The notes under the pieces are model-generated. The model searched no databases. It had not been told where the DNA came from and saw nothing but the letters and a program-made list of their open reading frames with translations. Shown here piece by piece: positions 34,279 through 44,170 of a DNA stretch of 64,000 bases. Position numbers and translations under genes: made by a program. Within the stretch, counting starts at the first letter, position 1. The number at the start of each line of letters is the position of its first letter. The DNA is from Suillus spraguei. Its lineage: Eukaryota; Basidiomycota; Agaricomycetes; Boletales; Suillaceae. The stretch spans positions 1 to 64,000 of the forward strand of contig JABCPU010000170.1 in assembly GCA_016800925.1 (NCBI GenBank). The letters run 5' to 3'.

Positions 34279-34808
34279 CAGTCTTGTCTATAGACAGTTT
34301 TGCTATACCACTCCAAAGATTTAAAGCCTCTGTCAAGTCCTCTCTAGTCGACATGAAGACAATGATGGACTGCCTATTCTGCGACTGCCCCTGGGATGAC
34401 ATATTATCACACATTGACGAAAACACCGATTCCAATGATCCCAGTAACTGGTTCACAGACAGCTCCCAATGCTTGGATCAAGACAGCTCGATATTCAATT
34501 TTAAGGAGAATGGATAGCAGGATTATAGCAACCGTCTTACTAACCCAACACTTCTTACAAAGGTAAATCAATCATGGAAGCACCGGTCTGACTACCAAAG
34601 ATATTATGGCACGTCGTGCTTCTAACATAATCCTCGGAGCTTCAGCCATGCTCAGTACGTACATCATTCCGGGTTTCCTGACATTTTATTCTCGCAGCGT
34701 GCTCACAAGCACCCCATTGTCCCAGGCCCACAATTACAGTGATCTTTCTTGCGAAATTCGCAAGGGACACACATCTGCTCATAGTGAAATTCTTTTACCC
34801 TCTTTCCA

Positions 34809-35160
34809 ATGGCTTCGACCCCCCACTCGTTTTTCCCCCCCAATGTTGTCGCATGTTGCATTTTCTGTGGCAAGCAGTCTAGTGATATTCAAAGGCACCA
34901 CTCAACTCACAACGAGGATCCATACTTGAGGATCAACTTCTTTGGCAAGACGAACATGCCTCGCCCTGAACATTTCACTAAACGAGTTTGCAGGCACCCT
35001 ACTGACGGCAAATTCAGTGCCCAAGAAGGGATATTCTTGCCCCTTTGTGCGCTGCCAGTTCACAGCCCTTTCCTTATGCGCACACATTCTAACTCATGTC
35101 GAGGTAAACCTAACCCTGTACCTTCTCTTAACAAGTCCAAAGATCATACCCCTTCACACT
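34809..35160 (+). pseudogene. Small two-finger C2H2 protein, frameshifted
   Basis: The reading from the ATG at 34809 contains CIFCGKQSSDIQRHHSTH (C-X2-C-X9-H-X3-H). In a frame shifted by one base at about 35030 lies a second finger, CPFVRCQFTALSLCAHILTH (C-X4-C-X10-H-X3-H). Two fingers this close suggest one small nucleic-acid-binding protein broken by a single indel. A GT-AG intron may begin right after the second finger. Low certainty on ends. Confidence 0.4.
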
Positions 35161-35559
35161 GACGTGGCCAGTAAAACCATCGCCCCACAAAAAAGACCAC
35201 TGGAAGACACCCTCTTATTCGAATAACTGCACTGATTCTTTGTTGCTAACCTATGTGGACTATTCATAATTAATACATTGTTAATTGTGTGTACATCCCG
35301 AATGTCTATATGCAGTAATAGGGGCCTCACAATTATCATTACGTGACGTAAGTACCCATTCTAGACCTGCGCTTTGAATTCTACTGTGGTCTGTGGACGC
35401 TACCTCCATTGTTGTTCCAAACCCTATATAAACACCTTTTCCTCACCATCTGAACCTCTCTCTCATTAAATAACACGAACACGTGTTATCTCTACAACCA
35501 ACTGGCTTCTAGGTGGTAATTCCAACTAGTCGCACTTGGTCACCCCTACATACATCGCG

Positions 35560-38220
35560 ATGTCCCGCATTAACCAACAACCTCGCAAGACTATCCCCCA
35601 GCCTCAGATTTCACCCACCGTTCAAGATGCCCCGCCAAAGACTACACCCCGTCCTATCCCTCCTTCAATGTGAGTATCGAGCTTCCCAACTGTTACTTGC
35701 ACGCTAACTTCCTGTACAGATCGTTTCTCAATGGCAGAACATACTTTTACCTCAAGAATGTAGACGCGCTCCTGTTTTCTGCCACGCAAACTGTTTGCCC
35801 ATTCTCCTCGGAGGTCGCACCAGATTTCACACACGACGATCCCCATCTCGAAAATTTATTCTGACTGCGATTCGACCTCTCTCGTTATATACAGATAGCA
35901 ACTACCCCAGACGACGCAGTGCTCAAGTATACGGGCCCTCTCTTCCAGCGTCTGGCGACAATCCACATAGTCACGTCAGGCTCAACCTACGCTCTATCCG
36001 AGAAACAAAAGATCAGCTGGAAGTGGCTCGAGAACACTCTTCATCACGCCACGTCCACTTTCAGCATCGATTCTATACTCCCGCTACAGTTCGCTATGCT
36101 ACCCCTCCCATCTTATTACGGCTACCTTCGAAACCACAAGAAACAATCCGATGCTATTTGATGCGCCCGGAGATCAAGGCTCGCATTCCACAGTCTAATA
36201 GGGCTGCTTAACCTATTTTACGGACGTGCCCTCGTACGATATGAGACCAGTAGCCCGGCGATCCCCGATGCCCCCTTTCCCCATCTGAGACCCTTTCTAA
36301 ATCTGGTCTCAGTCAAGTGCATGTATGTGATATCATCGATGCGTTGCAACCAAAGTTCCTTGGGAGATGTGTTGGAGTCATCCTTGACCCCAGGAAGTCC
36401 ACGCTGGGTTTCTTACTTCCCTGGCTCCACTGTATACGCGTCCCTGTATGGATCATGGCGGGATCTGAGGCTAACTTGTTCGAAACCAAGTCTTTTAAAT
36501 TTCGCACCTTCGATATCGCCCACCCTAAAGACGACGAAAAGCTCCAGATCCGTGCCATGATCCACAGGACCATTGCAGCGGATACCAAGCCAGGTCTCTC
36601 TACGACCAATCCAGATAGTCTTCATTGATGGAACGCACTCGTCGAATCCAGGAAAACTAAACGCGAGGAGTTCTTATCGCACGCATCGAATGGCATAAAA
36701 GCAATAGTGAGGAAAAGATCACAAGATGCTGCAGATTTCATCGTACCCACGCGAAGAGACGGGACGAGGTTCTTTATGTGGTATCGATCCAAACAAGGGA
36801 GGTTTAGAGGAGAGCTCGACTATGGAGATGTGATGAAAGGATTTGAAACCAGGCGAAAGCAACAGTTCATTTACGACGATATTTCAAATCAGTGGGATAT
36901 ATGTTCCCTGTTCGACGAGGATCAAGATTCTACACAGGAAGGTACTGATTTCGATGAAGAACTGCTCCAAGAGGCTGGACCCGTCCCAGCCCCGAAAATA
37001 AACATCCCTCCCCATCTTTCATCCGACCATAACAAACTGGGAAGAACTATCGCGCACAAAGAACCCATTGCACAGGATGTTGTATTTGGAACATCGCTGG
37101 AAGATGTCCTATACAGCCGTTATGTACTGCTCTGCGCCACGCAATCTGAAATACAGTCTGCAGCAGACTTTACCCCTGTCGAACAATCTCGTATCGTCGA
37201 TACTTACACAGTCCGCAAGTACATAATGGAAGCTAATCTTGCTTTGGGCAAAAAAAGCAACGAATTTGCCATTCAGTACTTCATCTCGTCTCTAGTGCTC
37301 GATCTCCAACCACCCTCCATCCTATGGGATTTGCATCCCCAAGAAGCTGCGCAGCATCTTGAGCTTAACATATATTTCAAAGTCGAGCAGGCAATGGATC
37401 GCAATTTGTCTGGCTATTTCGTGCTCCCTGTCGACCTCAAATTTGTTCGGCCATGGAGACTATTCATCGACAACGCCACAACCATTGTCCAATGCATTAG
37501 AGAGCATTGGGGTCCTTCACTAGAAGACATCATGCTCTGCTTATTCGAGCGGGGCATCCCGTTCAAGGTCCTGTTCAATGTCACATACACACCTATGCCC
37601 CGCCCTATGACGGTATTTGAATCTAACTGGCGACCTTATGGCTGGAAAGCTGGTAAGTTCGAATACAAGGACTACGAACTTCGCCGGAGTCGATTATTAA
37701 GATGACTGCATGTGAGAGTCGCTGTGGCGCAAGCCGGCGGAATTCTCTGGCGTCTGTGCAAACAGGAACTAGCCAACGACATTCCAACTGGTCCTTCAGC
37801 CGACGTCCTCTATTTTGCCGATGCATCTGAAGATGCATCCCGAACCCTTCTCTTCAATACTCTAACCCAACACGAGATCGAAATACTATGTGGGATATAC
37901 TATGTCAATACAGGTACGTATTTTCCCTGCTCCTCTGACCTATCGACGTTAATCTCTCATTCACAGATAGACACGCTCAAACCACAACATTGTCATGGTG
38001 GCCTAATCCAGTGTTATGGGATGCATCTGGACTGAACGCGGGTTATTGGACGCTTTCATGCGAGCAGTTGTTCCAAAACAGGCTTAGAAAAATTTGCCAG
38101 AGCGAGGCATCCTTGCTCACCACCAAGCAGTGGAGGTCAGATCTTAAGTATTATAAAAACATGAGCAAGAAAATCAACACCTGTGTCGAAAACAATTGTC
38201 ACCAGTTGCTCACCACATGA
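35560..38220 (+). pseudogene. Mushroom expanded-family gene with GGxxWRL C-terminal domain (broken copy)
   Basis: It begins MSRINQQPRKTIPQPQISPT and has a likely intron near 35670-35720, then frame changes up to about 36320. The main frame (36317-37705) has RVPVWIMAGSEAN and, after a TGA at 36626-36628, WNALVESRKTKREEFL, SRYVLLCATQSEIQ and RPYGWKAGKFEYKDYELRR. A TGA at 37703-37705 is followed in frame by AVAQAGGILWRLCKQEL, GPSADV, a 53 bp GT-AG intron (37914-37966), and SWWPNPVLWDASGLNAGYWT...RKI and KQWRSDLKYY. I recall many unnamed mushroom proteins with this C-terminal order; no function is known to me. The gene at 44171-47166 shares the pattern. Confidence 0.6.
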
Positions 38221-38739
38221 CAACTTATACTACTGGTATCTCGAGCTGGTCCCGCATATCTTTACATATCTATTCTCACTAACACGCATCCATCCATTCG
38301 CTCCATCAGGAAATTCACACATTCCTTGACGTGCCCTTATGCGGACTTATTTACACTTAACTGCCTTGGTGAAATTGAATCTACTTGTCCAAAATTTCAA
38401 TGTGAATGAATTCAGAAAAAAAAAGTTGAGATATATTAATATACATGTTTTATTGTATTTCGCACTCAAAAAATATAAGATATGCCAGGTGAATGATGTG
38501 AGAGAGAGCAAACAAGTTTTGAGATAAGTGAGTTAAGCTGATTAAGCATGTTAAGGAATGTGTGAATTTCCTGATGTCCTTGTTGTTTCTTGTACCTTTA
38601 ATGTTTCCATTCGACTCTCTTTGTGTCCATCACTAATAAATGTACCAATACCATAACAATCAATTTTCCTTGTGTCTGTAATTGATCATGATATGAGTGA
38701 AACTAACAAAATGTATACACTTGCACATTTGATGTCGCT

Positions 38740-39479
38740 AATCTTCATTAGATCGGATTTTAGGTACGCTTAAGGACGTACTACTGCTACGGTCTAGAAT
38801 TGACCGATACAATCACACTACCAGTACTTTCAGGACGCACAATTTTCATGATATACAATGCATTTGAGTACGTAGAATGACATCGTCTTTCAACTCCCAA
38901 GTAAAGCTTCCCCATTTCATCGCATACGTCCGTCTGAACACCTTCGTCTTCTAACTCTCCAACTACTCTCTACAACAACTTTCAGGACCTGCACTACTAC
39001 TTTCAGTACAAGTTCCTGGACGTATCACGTCTTTCAGGACCTACAACAACTTTTGGCACCTACTCCTACTTTCAGGACCACTAATTTCAGTACCTACAAC
39101 AAGTTTCTGGACCCACCATGTCTTTCAGATAATCTTCCCTGATCTGGTCCAACTGCCACTTCTACGCTCATTTTTATACATTTCAATAACACCGCCAACA
39201 CCCATACATACCAAGAAATGAATTCTGCTTTCAAATCTCAAGTTGATTTTCCGAGTGATTAAGTTTTCTCATCTTCTTTATTCTCCTTGCGTTGTACGAT
39301 TTACTAACTTAGATAAGGCAAAAAAAACTCAGGCGTTTTCACAATGTACAAAGCTGTTGAGTACGTACGATGACTTTGAGTATGTACAACACCGTTGAGT
39401 ATACATAACGACTTTGAGTATGTATAACAAATTTGAGTATGTACGTCACCATAATTTTGAGGACATTACCACGACTACT
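38740..39479. repeat. Intergenic repeat block 1 (CTTTCAGGAC / TTTGAGTACGTA arrays)
   Basis: Dense degenerate copies of CTTTCAGKACCTACAACAAC-like words, then a unique stretch, then copies of TTTGAGTATGTACAAC. The same order occurs at 48380-49320, including the shared stretch reading TCAAGTTGATTTTCC...GATTAAGTTTTCTCATCTTC. It is interrupted at its right edge by the Harbinger element. Confidence 0.75.
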
Positions 39480-39617
39480 GGATGACTTTCCGTAGGCTGA
39501 AATATTTTGATTAGAATATACCGGAGTCTCAAAAATTTACCAAACATCGCTGATATGTTAATCTATACTGGAATAATCCTCCGTACGCTCATTCAATTAA
39601 ATTTAGTCTGGTCCTTG

Positions 39618-41049
39618 ATGGACGATAGCTTTGCAGTCCAGTAGCTGCTTCTCGACAAAGACGAGGCTGAACATTTCGATGACGATGAGAGACTTATGGT
39701 GCTTGCTGCTGCTATCATTGCCGGGAGTGAGGTATCACAACAAGAGCGCATTGACACTCGGCACCCACATCGTTTGTACCTTTGCCGACCCCAACTACTT
39801 CCAAATCCTCGTATCAACACCCCATGGAAGGTGCTATACGATAGTCAACATGATAGAGCCTTCATCACTACAATGGACGTTGATGTGCCCACCTTCTCCT
39901 CACTACTTACTGCAGGCTTTGCGCAAGCCTGGTATGAGACACCAATACCTCGTGAGGATGTCTCTGCGCACGGAACTCCAAGGATAGATAAACGCTCCCT
40001 TGATGCTGCAGGGGCACTTGGGCTTGCGCTACATTATCTCAACTCTACTATGCATGCCATTAGCCTCCAGCAGATCTTCGCTATCATCCCCAGTACTGTC
40101 ACGCGATATCTTCACTTCGATCTTGGTCTTCTCTTACACACCCTTCGCACTCTACCTGAAGCCAAAATTCAATGGCCTGGCGGCCTGGATTTTGAGCGCT
40201 GTAGCGCACTTATTGTGGCGCGTCACCCCAGACTTGGAGGGGCATTCGGTAGTATTGACGGCCTTAAACTACCTGTTCAAACCTCTGAGGATGTTGACAT
40301 TGAGAATGCCACCTTTAATGGGCGGCTCTCCGAGCACTTTATCAGTTCTGTGTTAGCTTTTTCAGCTGAAGGTAAGTTCAATCTCGTCACTCTAGCCCTG
40401 ATTAACGACATTACAGGCGTCATTATTGCTGCAAGGTTGAATGCCCCGGGTAGTTGGCACGACTCACGTCTCGCTCATCAGATCTACGCCTCACTTCGAA
40501 ACAATACCCCCCCCCAGGCTACTATATCGTCGCTGCCACAGCGTTCCCTCGGGGCAGCGATGACATACAGGGCCGAATCCGCGCACCTCTTGAACAAGGT
40601 CAACGGATTCAAGGCTCACTCGCTGAGATTGACGAGCGGTTAGCATTTAATCGTGAGCTCCTGTCCTACCGGCAGACAGCTGAATGGGGGATGCGTGGAC
40701 TTCAAGGTGCTTTTGGAAGATTGCGTGTACCGCTCGAAATCGCTAACAATGACTCACGGGGGATCTTATTGAAATCTGTATTCGTTTGCACAATCTGCGT
40801 GCAATTCGCGTCGGCATCAATCAAATACGTACGGTGTACCTCAAACAATGGCAGGATACGGTTGATGACATTGCAGTGTGGCAAGATTTTGAGAACATGT
40901 TGTTTTTAGAGCAGAGGCAGAAAGATCGCGTTACAAGATTCCATGTCATGCTAGAGTACGAGTGGCTTAAGACTTTGATTACAGAACTGAACTATGACAA
41001 AAATGACATCTATTTCTATCTATATAAGCTGCGCGAGTGCCGTGAGTGA
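39618..41049 (+). pseudogene. PIF/Harbinger-type DDE transposase (two homopolymer frameshifts)
   Basis: The long frame (39645-40643) includes LGGAFGSIDGLKLPVQTSED with the first catalytic Asp, ENATFNGRLSEHFISSVLAF, a 45 bp GT-AG intron (40372-40416), and VIIAARLNAPGSWHDSRLA with the second Asp. A shift in the C9 run near 40507 leads to GYYIVAATAFPRGSDD and then LLSYRQTAEWGMRGLQGAFG with the Glu. A second shift in a G run near 40760 leads to LHNLRAIRVGINQIRTVYL and FENMLFLEQRQKDRVTRFHV. The start is uncertain; an ATG at 39618 is in another frame. Cut-and-paste transposase of its element. Both breaks are in homopolymers, so they may be sequencing errors. Confidence 0.85.
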
Positions 41050-41074
41050 GAGAGCACCGGCAGTGGAATAGAGG

Positions 41075-41250
41075 AGAGCAGTTGGGCCGGACTCAGGGTT
41101 AGATAGGGTGGTGGTGGAATAGAGGAGAGCAGTTGTGCCAGGGAATAGAGGAGAGCAGTTGGGCCGAGGAATAGAGGAGAGCAGTTGTGCCGAGGAATAG
41201 AGGAGAGCAGTTAGGCCGAGGAATAGAGGAGAGCAGTTGGGCCGGACTCA
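41075..41250. repeat. 26 bp minisatellite inside the Harbinger element
   Basis: About six or seven copies of GAATAGAGGAGAGCAGTTGG plus GCCGAG, with T/G and A/G variants, starting 25 bases after the transposase stop. Confidence 0.9.
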
Positions 41251-41324
41251 TAGGGTTAGTTAGGGGGGAGGTGCAAAACAACTACTATTCAAGCTGCACA
41301 GGTACATTGAAACATGATACTTAT

Positions 41325-41534
41325 CTAAGCTGCTCGAGTACAAGAACGACAAAGTCTTACCTCATACGCCTGAGAGCCTTCAGACCGCTGCACGCGAGTG
41401 ACAGTCTGTGCGATCCCTGGGTGGGCCCGCCACTTTCCTAAGTCATCACACATATATGCATTCCATGCGCCATCATAGCGCAACTCGGGAATCGCCTGGC
41501 TATGAGATTGGGAGAGAATAGTAGTATCAGACAT
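41325..41534 (-). CDS. Small minus-strand ORF in the Harbinger element, possible second gene
   Basis: The ATG at 41534 opens MSDTTILSQSHSQAIPELRY, then WNAYMCDDLGKWRAHPGI and a possible splice donor GTAAGA right after the codons SQAYE. PIF/Harbinger elements usually encode a second, Myb/SANT-like protein. A Trp-spaced helix is present here, but the fragment is too short to call that domain. The downstream exon was not resolved. Confidence 0.35.
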   Translation of the reverse strand: MSDTTILSQSHSQAIPELRYDGAWNAYMCDDLGKWRAHPGIAQTVTRVQRSEGSQAYEVRLCRSCTRAA

Positions 41535-42424
41535 TGAACGGACTCTGAGTGTTTGAGTTACTTACCTTGTGGCTACCGGTACACGACCTTTATATGCTAG
41601 AAGTCTATGTTGAGCCGTCGGATGCAAGGGGTGGGCATATTCATAGTAAAAAAAATAGTCATGGACCCTGCGCTAGTAACAGTGCAACGGGAGCGCGCAA
41701 AGCCAAAAGGAAGAGAATATAATGGTGCCGGCTTGATTTTGACTGTTCAAGAGGAAGTTTTCACAGATAGAACGTAAGAAGTGACAGGAAATCGATACTA
41801 CTAGGTTGAATTGGGCGAGATTGGAGGCACCGGTGGCATACAGGTCAGGTAGGCACTCCATTAGTGGGCACAGAGAACTGGGGATGTCGTGCTGGGCACT
41901 TAGAATCACCTAGATAGTGGCGGGAGAGAAAGACTTTAGCGTACTTGACGAAAAGTTGAAACGTACCTCAGTATTACTGCGCGAGGTGCCGCATACATGC
42001 ATCTCAAGCAAGGCTGATTATGTCAGCGGATATCGCTGGCGTTAGTGGCCTAAAACGGATCTAAGTCGTCTGTAAAGTCTATTGGGGGGGTAGATGACAC
42101 ATGGTTACGAACTGACTGTAAATGAACACCGGCATCGCGGCACACCTGCCTAATAAGGGTAAATATATGATATGATATTTTAATCAGAATATTTCAGCCT
42201 ACGGAAAGTCATCCACTACTATAATCCAATATATATGAATGATATAATCTTTATGTCCCAATTCAGATGTTTTAGCAAAATATTCATATTGTCAAAATCA
42301 AAAGGCAGTAGTTTTATACGTAAGCTCCTTTGAAACTCAGATGTCTCCAAAGTCGTCAAAGTCGCGTCGCCCTCTTATGTAAGCTCTCTGAATGTCATAT
42401 CACGCCCCACTATGCTCGAAGCTC

Positions 42425-43180
42425 AAACTACAGACCTTTGCCTCGTAATTCGAAGCAGATGTCGCCGTACATTTAATATATTACATGCAGTGCGACTACC
42501 CGGTATATCTTCAACGGATCTATTCGACGTTCAGGCATCCAACATCTTTCGTTTGACCCTCGACCGACACAATCCATGGCTTCGCTCGCAGCTCAAACTA
42601 CAGACCTTTACTTCGTAATTGGAAGCAAAGGTCGTCGTACATTTTAGTATGCGATGTGACTGTCCAGTGTATCGTATCGGCTCTATTCGACCTTCAGGCA
42701 TACACTTTCACCCGTGATCAAACCTTTGCTTTGTAATTCGAAGCAGATGTCGTCCTACACTTTGCATCAGTAAACCGGTGAGTTCTTGCTGGCGATTATG
42801 CTGATTGCGGTGCATTTACATAGTCATACATCGCTTTATATTCCAATGTGACGAAAACCTTTCCTATATATTACGATACATTACGATATATGATAATATC
42901 CTCTTCTCACCAGTTCTCTGATGCTTAGTATGCGATGCGACTACCCGGTGCATCCTAACTGCTCTATTCGACGTCCAGGCATACACTTCCGCCCATGATC
43001 AAACCTTTGCTTTGTAATTCGAAGCAAATGTCGTCATCCACTTTAGTATGCGACGCGACTGCCCAGTCGTTCTTCAAGGCATCCAACGTCTTTCGTTTGA
43101 CCCTCGGCCGACACACTTTCGCCCTTGATCAAACCTCTGCTTCGTAATTCGAAGTAGATGTCACTGTCCATTTTGATATA
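42425..43180. repeat. Degenerate repeats around a CTTYGTAATTCGAAG near-palindrome
   Basis: At least five copies of AAACCTTTGCTTYGTAATTC followed by GAAGCAGATGTCGTC, spaced irregularly, together with a repeated segment TAGTATGCGATGCGACTGCC and ATTCGACGTTCAGGCAT. The core CTTCGTAATTCGAAG is a near-perfect inverted repeat. No ORF. Confidence 0.75.
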
Positions 43181-43392
43181 TTACATGCGGTATGGATCTA
43201 CGATTGACAGTGGGGAATGCTTCCGCTTCCCAACATCAAAGCACGTACCGTTCTTATTCGACGAACACTCATTCCATGTCATGAAGAGAAGTCACTGGTG
43301 AGATTCGCGCATGGGCCGATACAATAGGATACAAGATACTTAAATAACTATAGTGCATGGCCATTTATCGTCACCAATTCCAAGCACACAAA

Positions 43393-43709
43393 TGTATGGT
43401 CATCTACATCCCAGTAACGCACCAAGGATGTCCTCTACTCCTAGATATCCTGGTGACAGCTCAAGCTACAAGCCCGGGGACGAATGGTCGGTCGATCGAC
43501 CAGCTTCACAATCGAAAATACACCCCCTCTCGAGCTATAAGCTACACACTCCCATGTCTCCCGACACAATACGCGATGCATTTTTGTCCGTGTTCAAATG
43601 GGACGATGTCATCGCTGATCACGACGTATGTGCTCTTATCGACTTCGTCTCTCTCCCATCCGATGAAGAGCATCTGCTCAAAGTCCTCCTCGAAGAAGTG
43701 GTGGATTGA
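43393..43709 (+). CDS. Hypothetical 105-codon protein
   Basis: The ATG at 43393 gives a Ser/Pro/Tyr-rich N-terminal half and a helical, acidic C-terminal half (SPDTIRDAFLSVFKWDDVIA, CALIDFVSLP, LKVLLEEVVD) with a stop at 43707-43709. I do not recognise it. It lies between the palindromic repeats and the 928-codon gene. It could be a terminal exon of a longer gene. Confidence 0.35.
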
Positions 43710-44170
43710 GAGTCTCGACGACCGATTCAAAGCAGACACGCAAATAATTTATTTTGTGATGTAATGTTGACTATATTAATTTATACCTTATTGAACTACT
43801 AAAGGCCCTAACTGGTACTACACAACTTTGTACTTTATATTTACATAAGCTATATAAGTCTGTATAAGTAGATCACGATCAACGCTGCGCACAAACACAT
43901 TTGACCACCTTTGAGGGTTTCTTTTTGTGTCTACCTCACAAAGCATCGTTGGTGTGATTTGGTGTATAGTTAAAGTTCGCCACCATAGAGTTGCTAGTGG
44001 ATTTCCACATTTACGTAAGTGTGGATCATTAACAATACCTTATTAATCGCGTCTTGACTTCACTTGTTCATCTTGCATCATAAACACCATCTAAACTTCT
44101 CTTTGGAAATTCCAGCGAGTCGTTGCTTTATATTTATATATCTCAACGACTCGTTCTCTCTGATTCCCAC

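Larger units (their letters stand above)
39480..42214 (+). mobile_element. PIF/Harbinger-type DNA transposon
   Basis: Terminal inverted repeats of roughly 35-37 bp start GGATGACTTTCCGTAGGCTG at 39480 and end at 42214 with the inverse. The flanks are ACTACT on both sides, consistent with a 3 bp duplication ACT. The related block at 49310-49345 lacks the element and reads CCACGACTCCCTACTATAATT, a paralogous empty site. It carries a DDE transposase, a 26 bp minisatellite and a minus-strand ORF. Confidence 0.85.

Noticed and set aside
33859..35160. Tyrosine recombinase (Crypton) element suggested by the zinc-finger fragments
   Set aside because: No recombinase motifs (R, HxxR, Y) could be read nearby.
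38740..39480. Centromeric or rDNA spacer repeat
   Set aside because: No rRNA sequence nearby and the array is short, degenerate and paired with a second copy beside genes.
41060..41250. Possible CRISPR-like array (repeat with variable bases)
   Set aside because: Units are directly adjacent without spacers, and the context is eukaryotic; it is a minisatellite.
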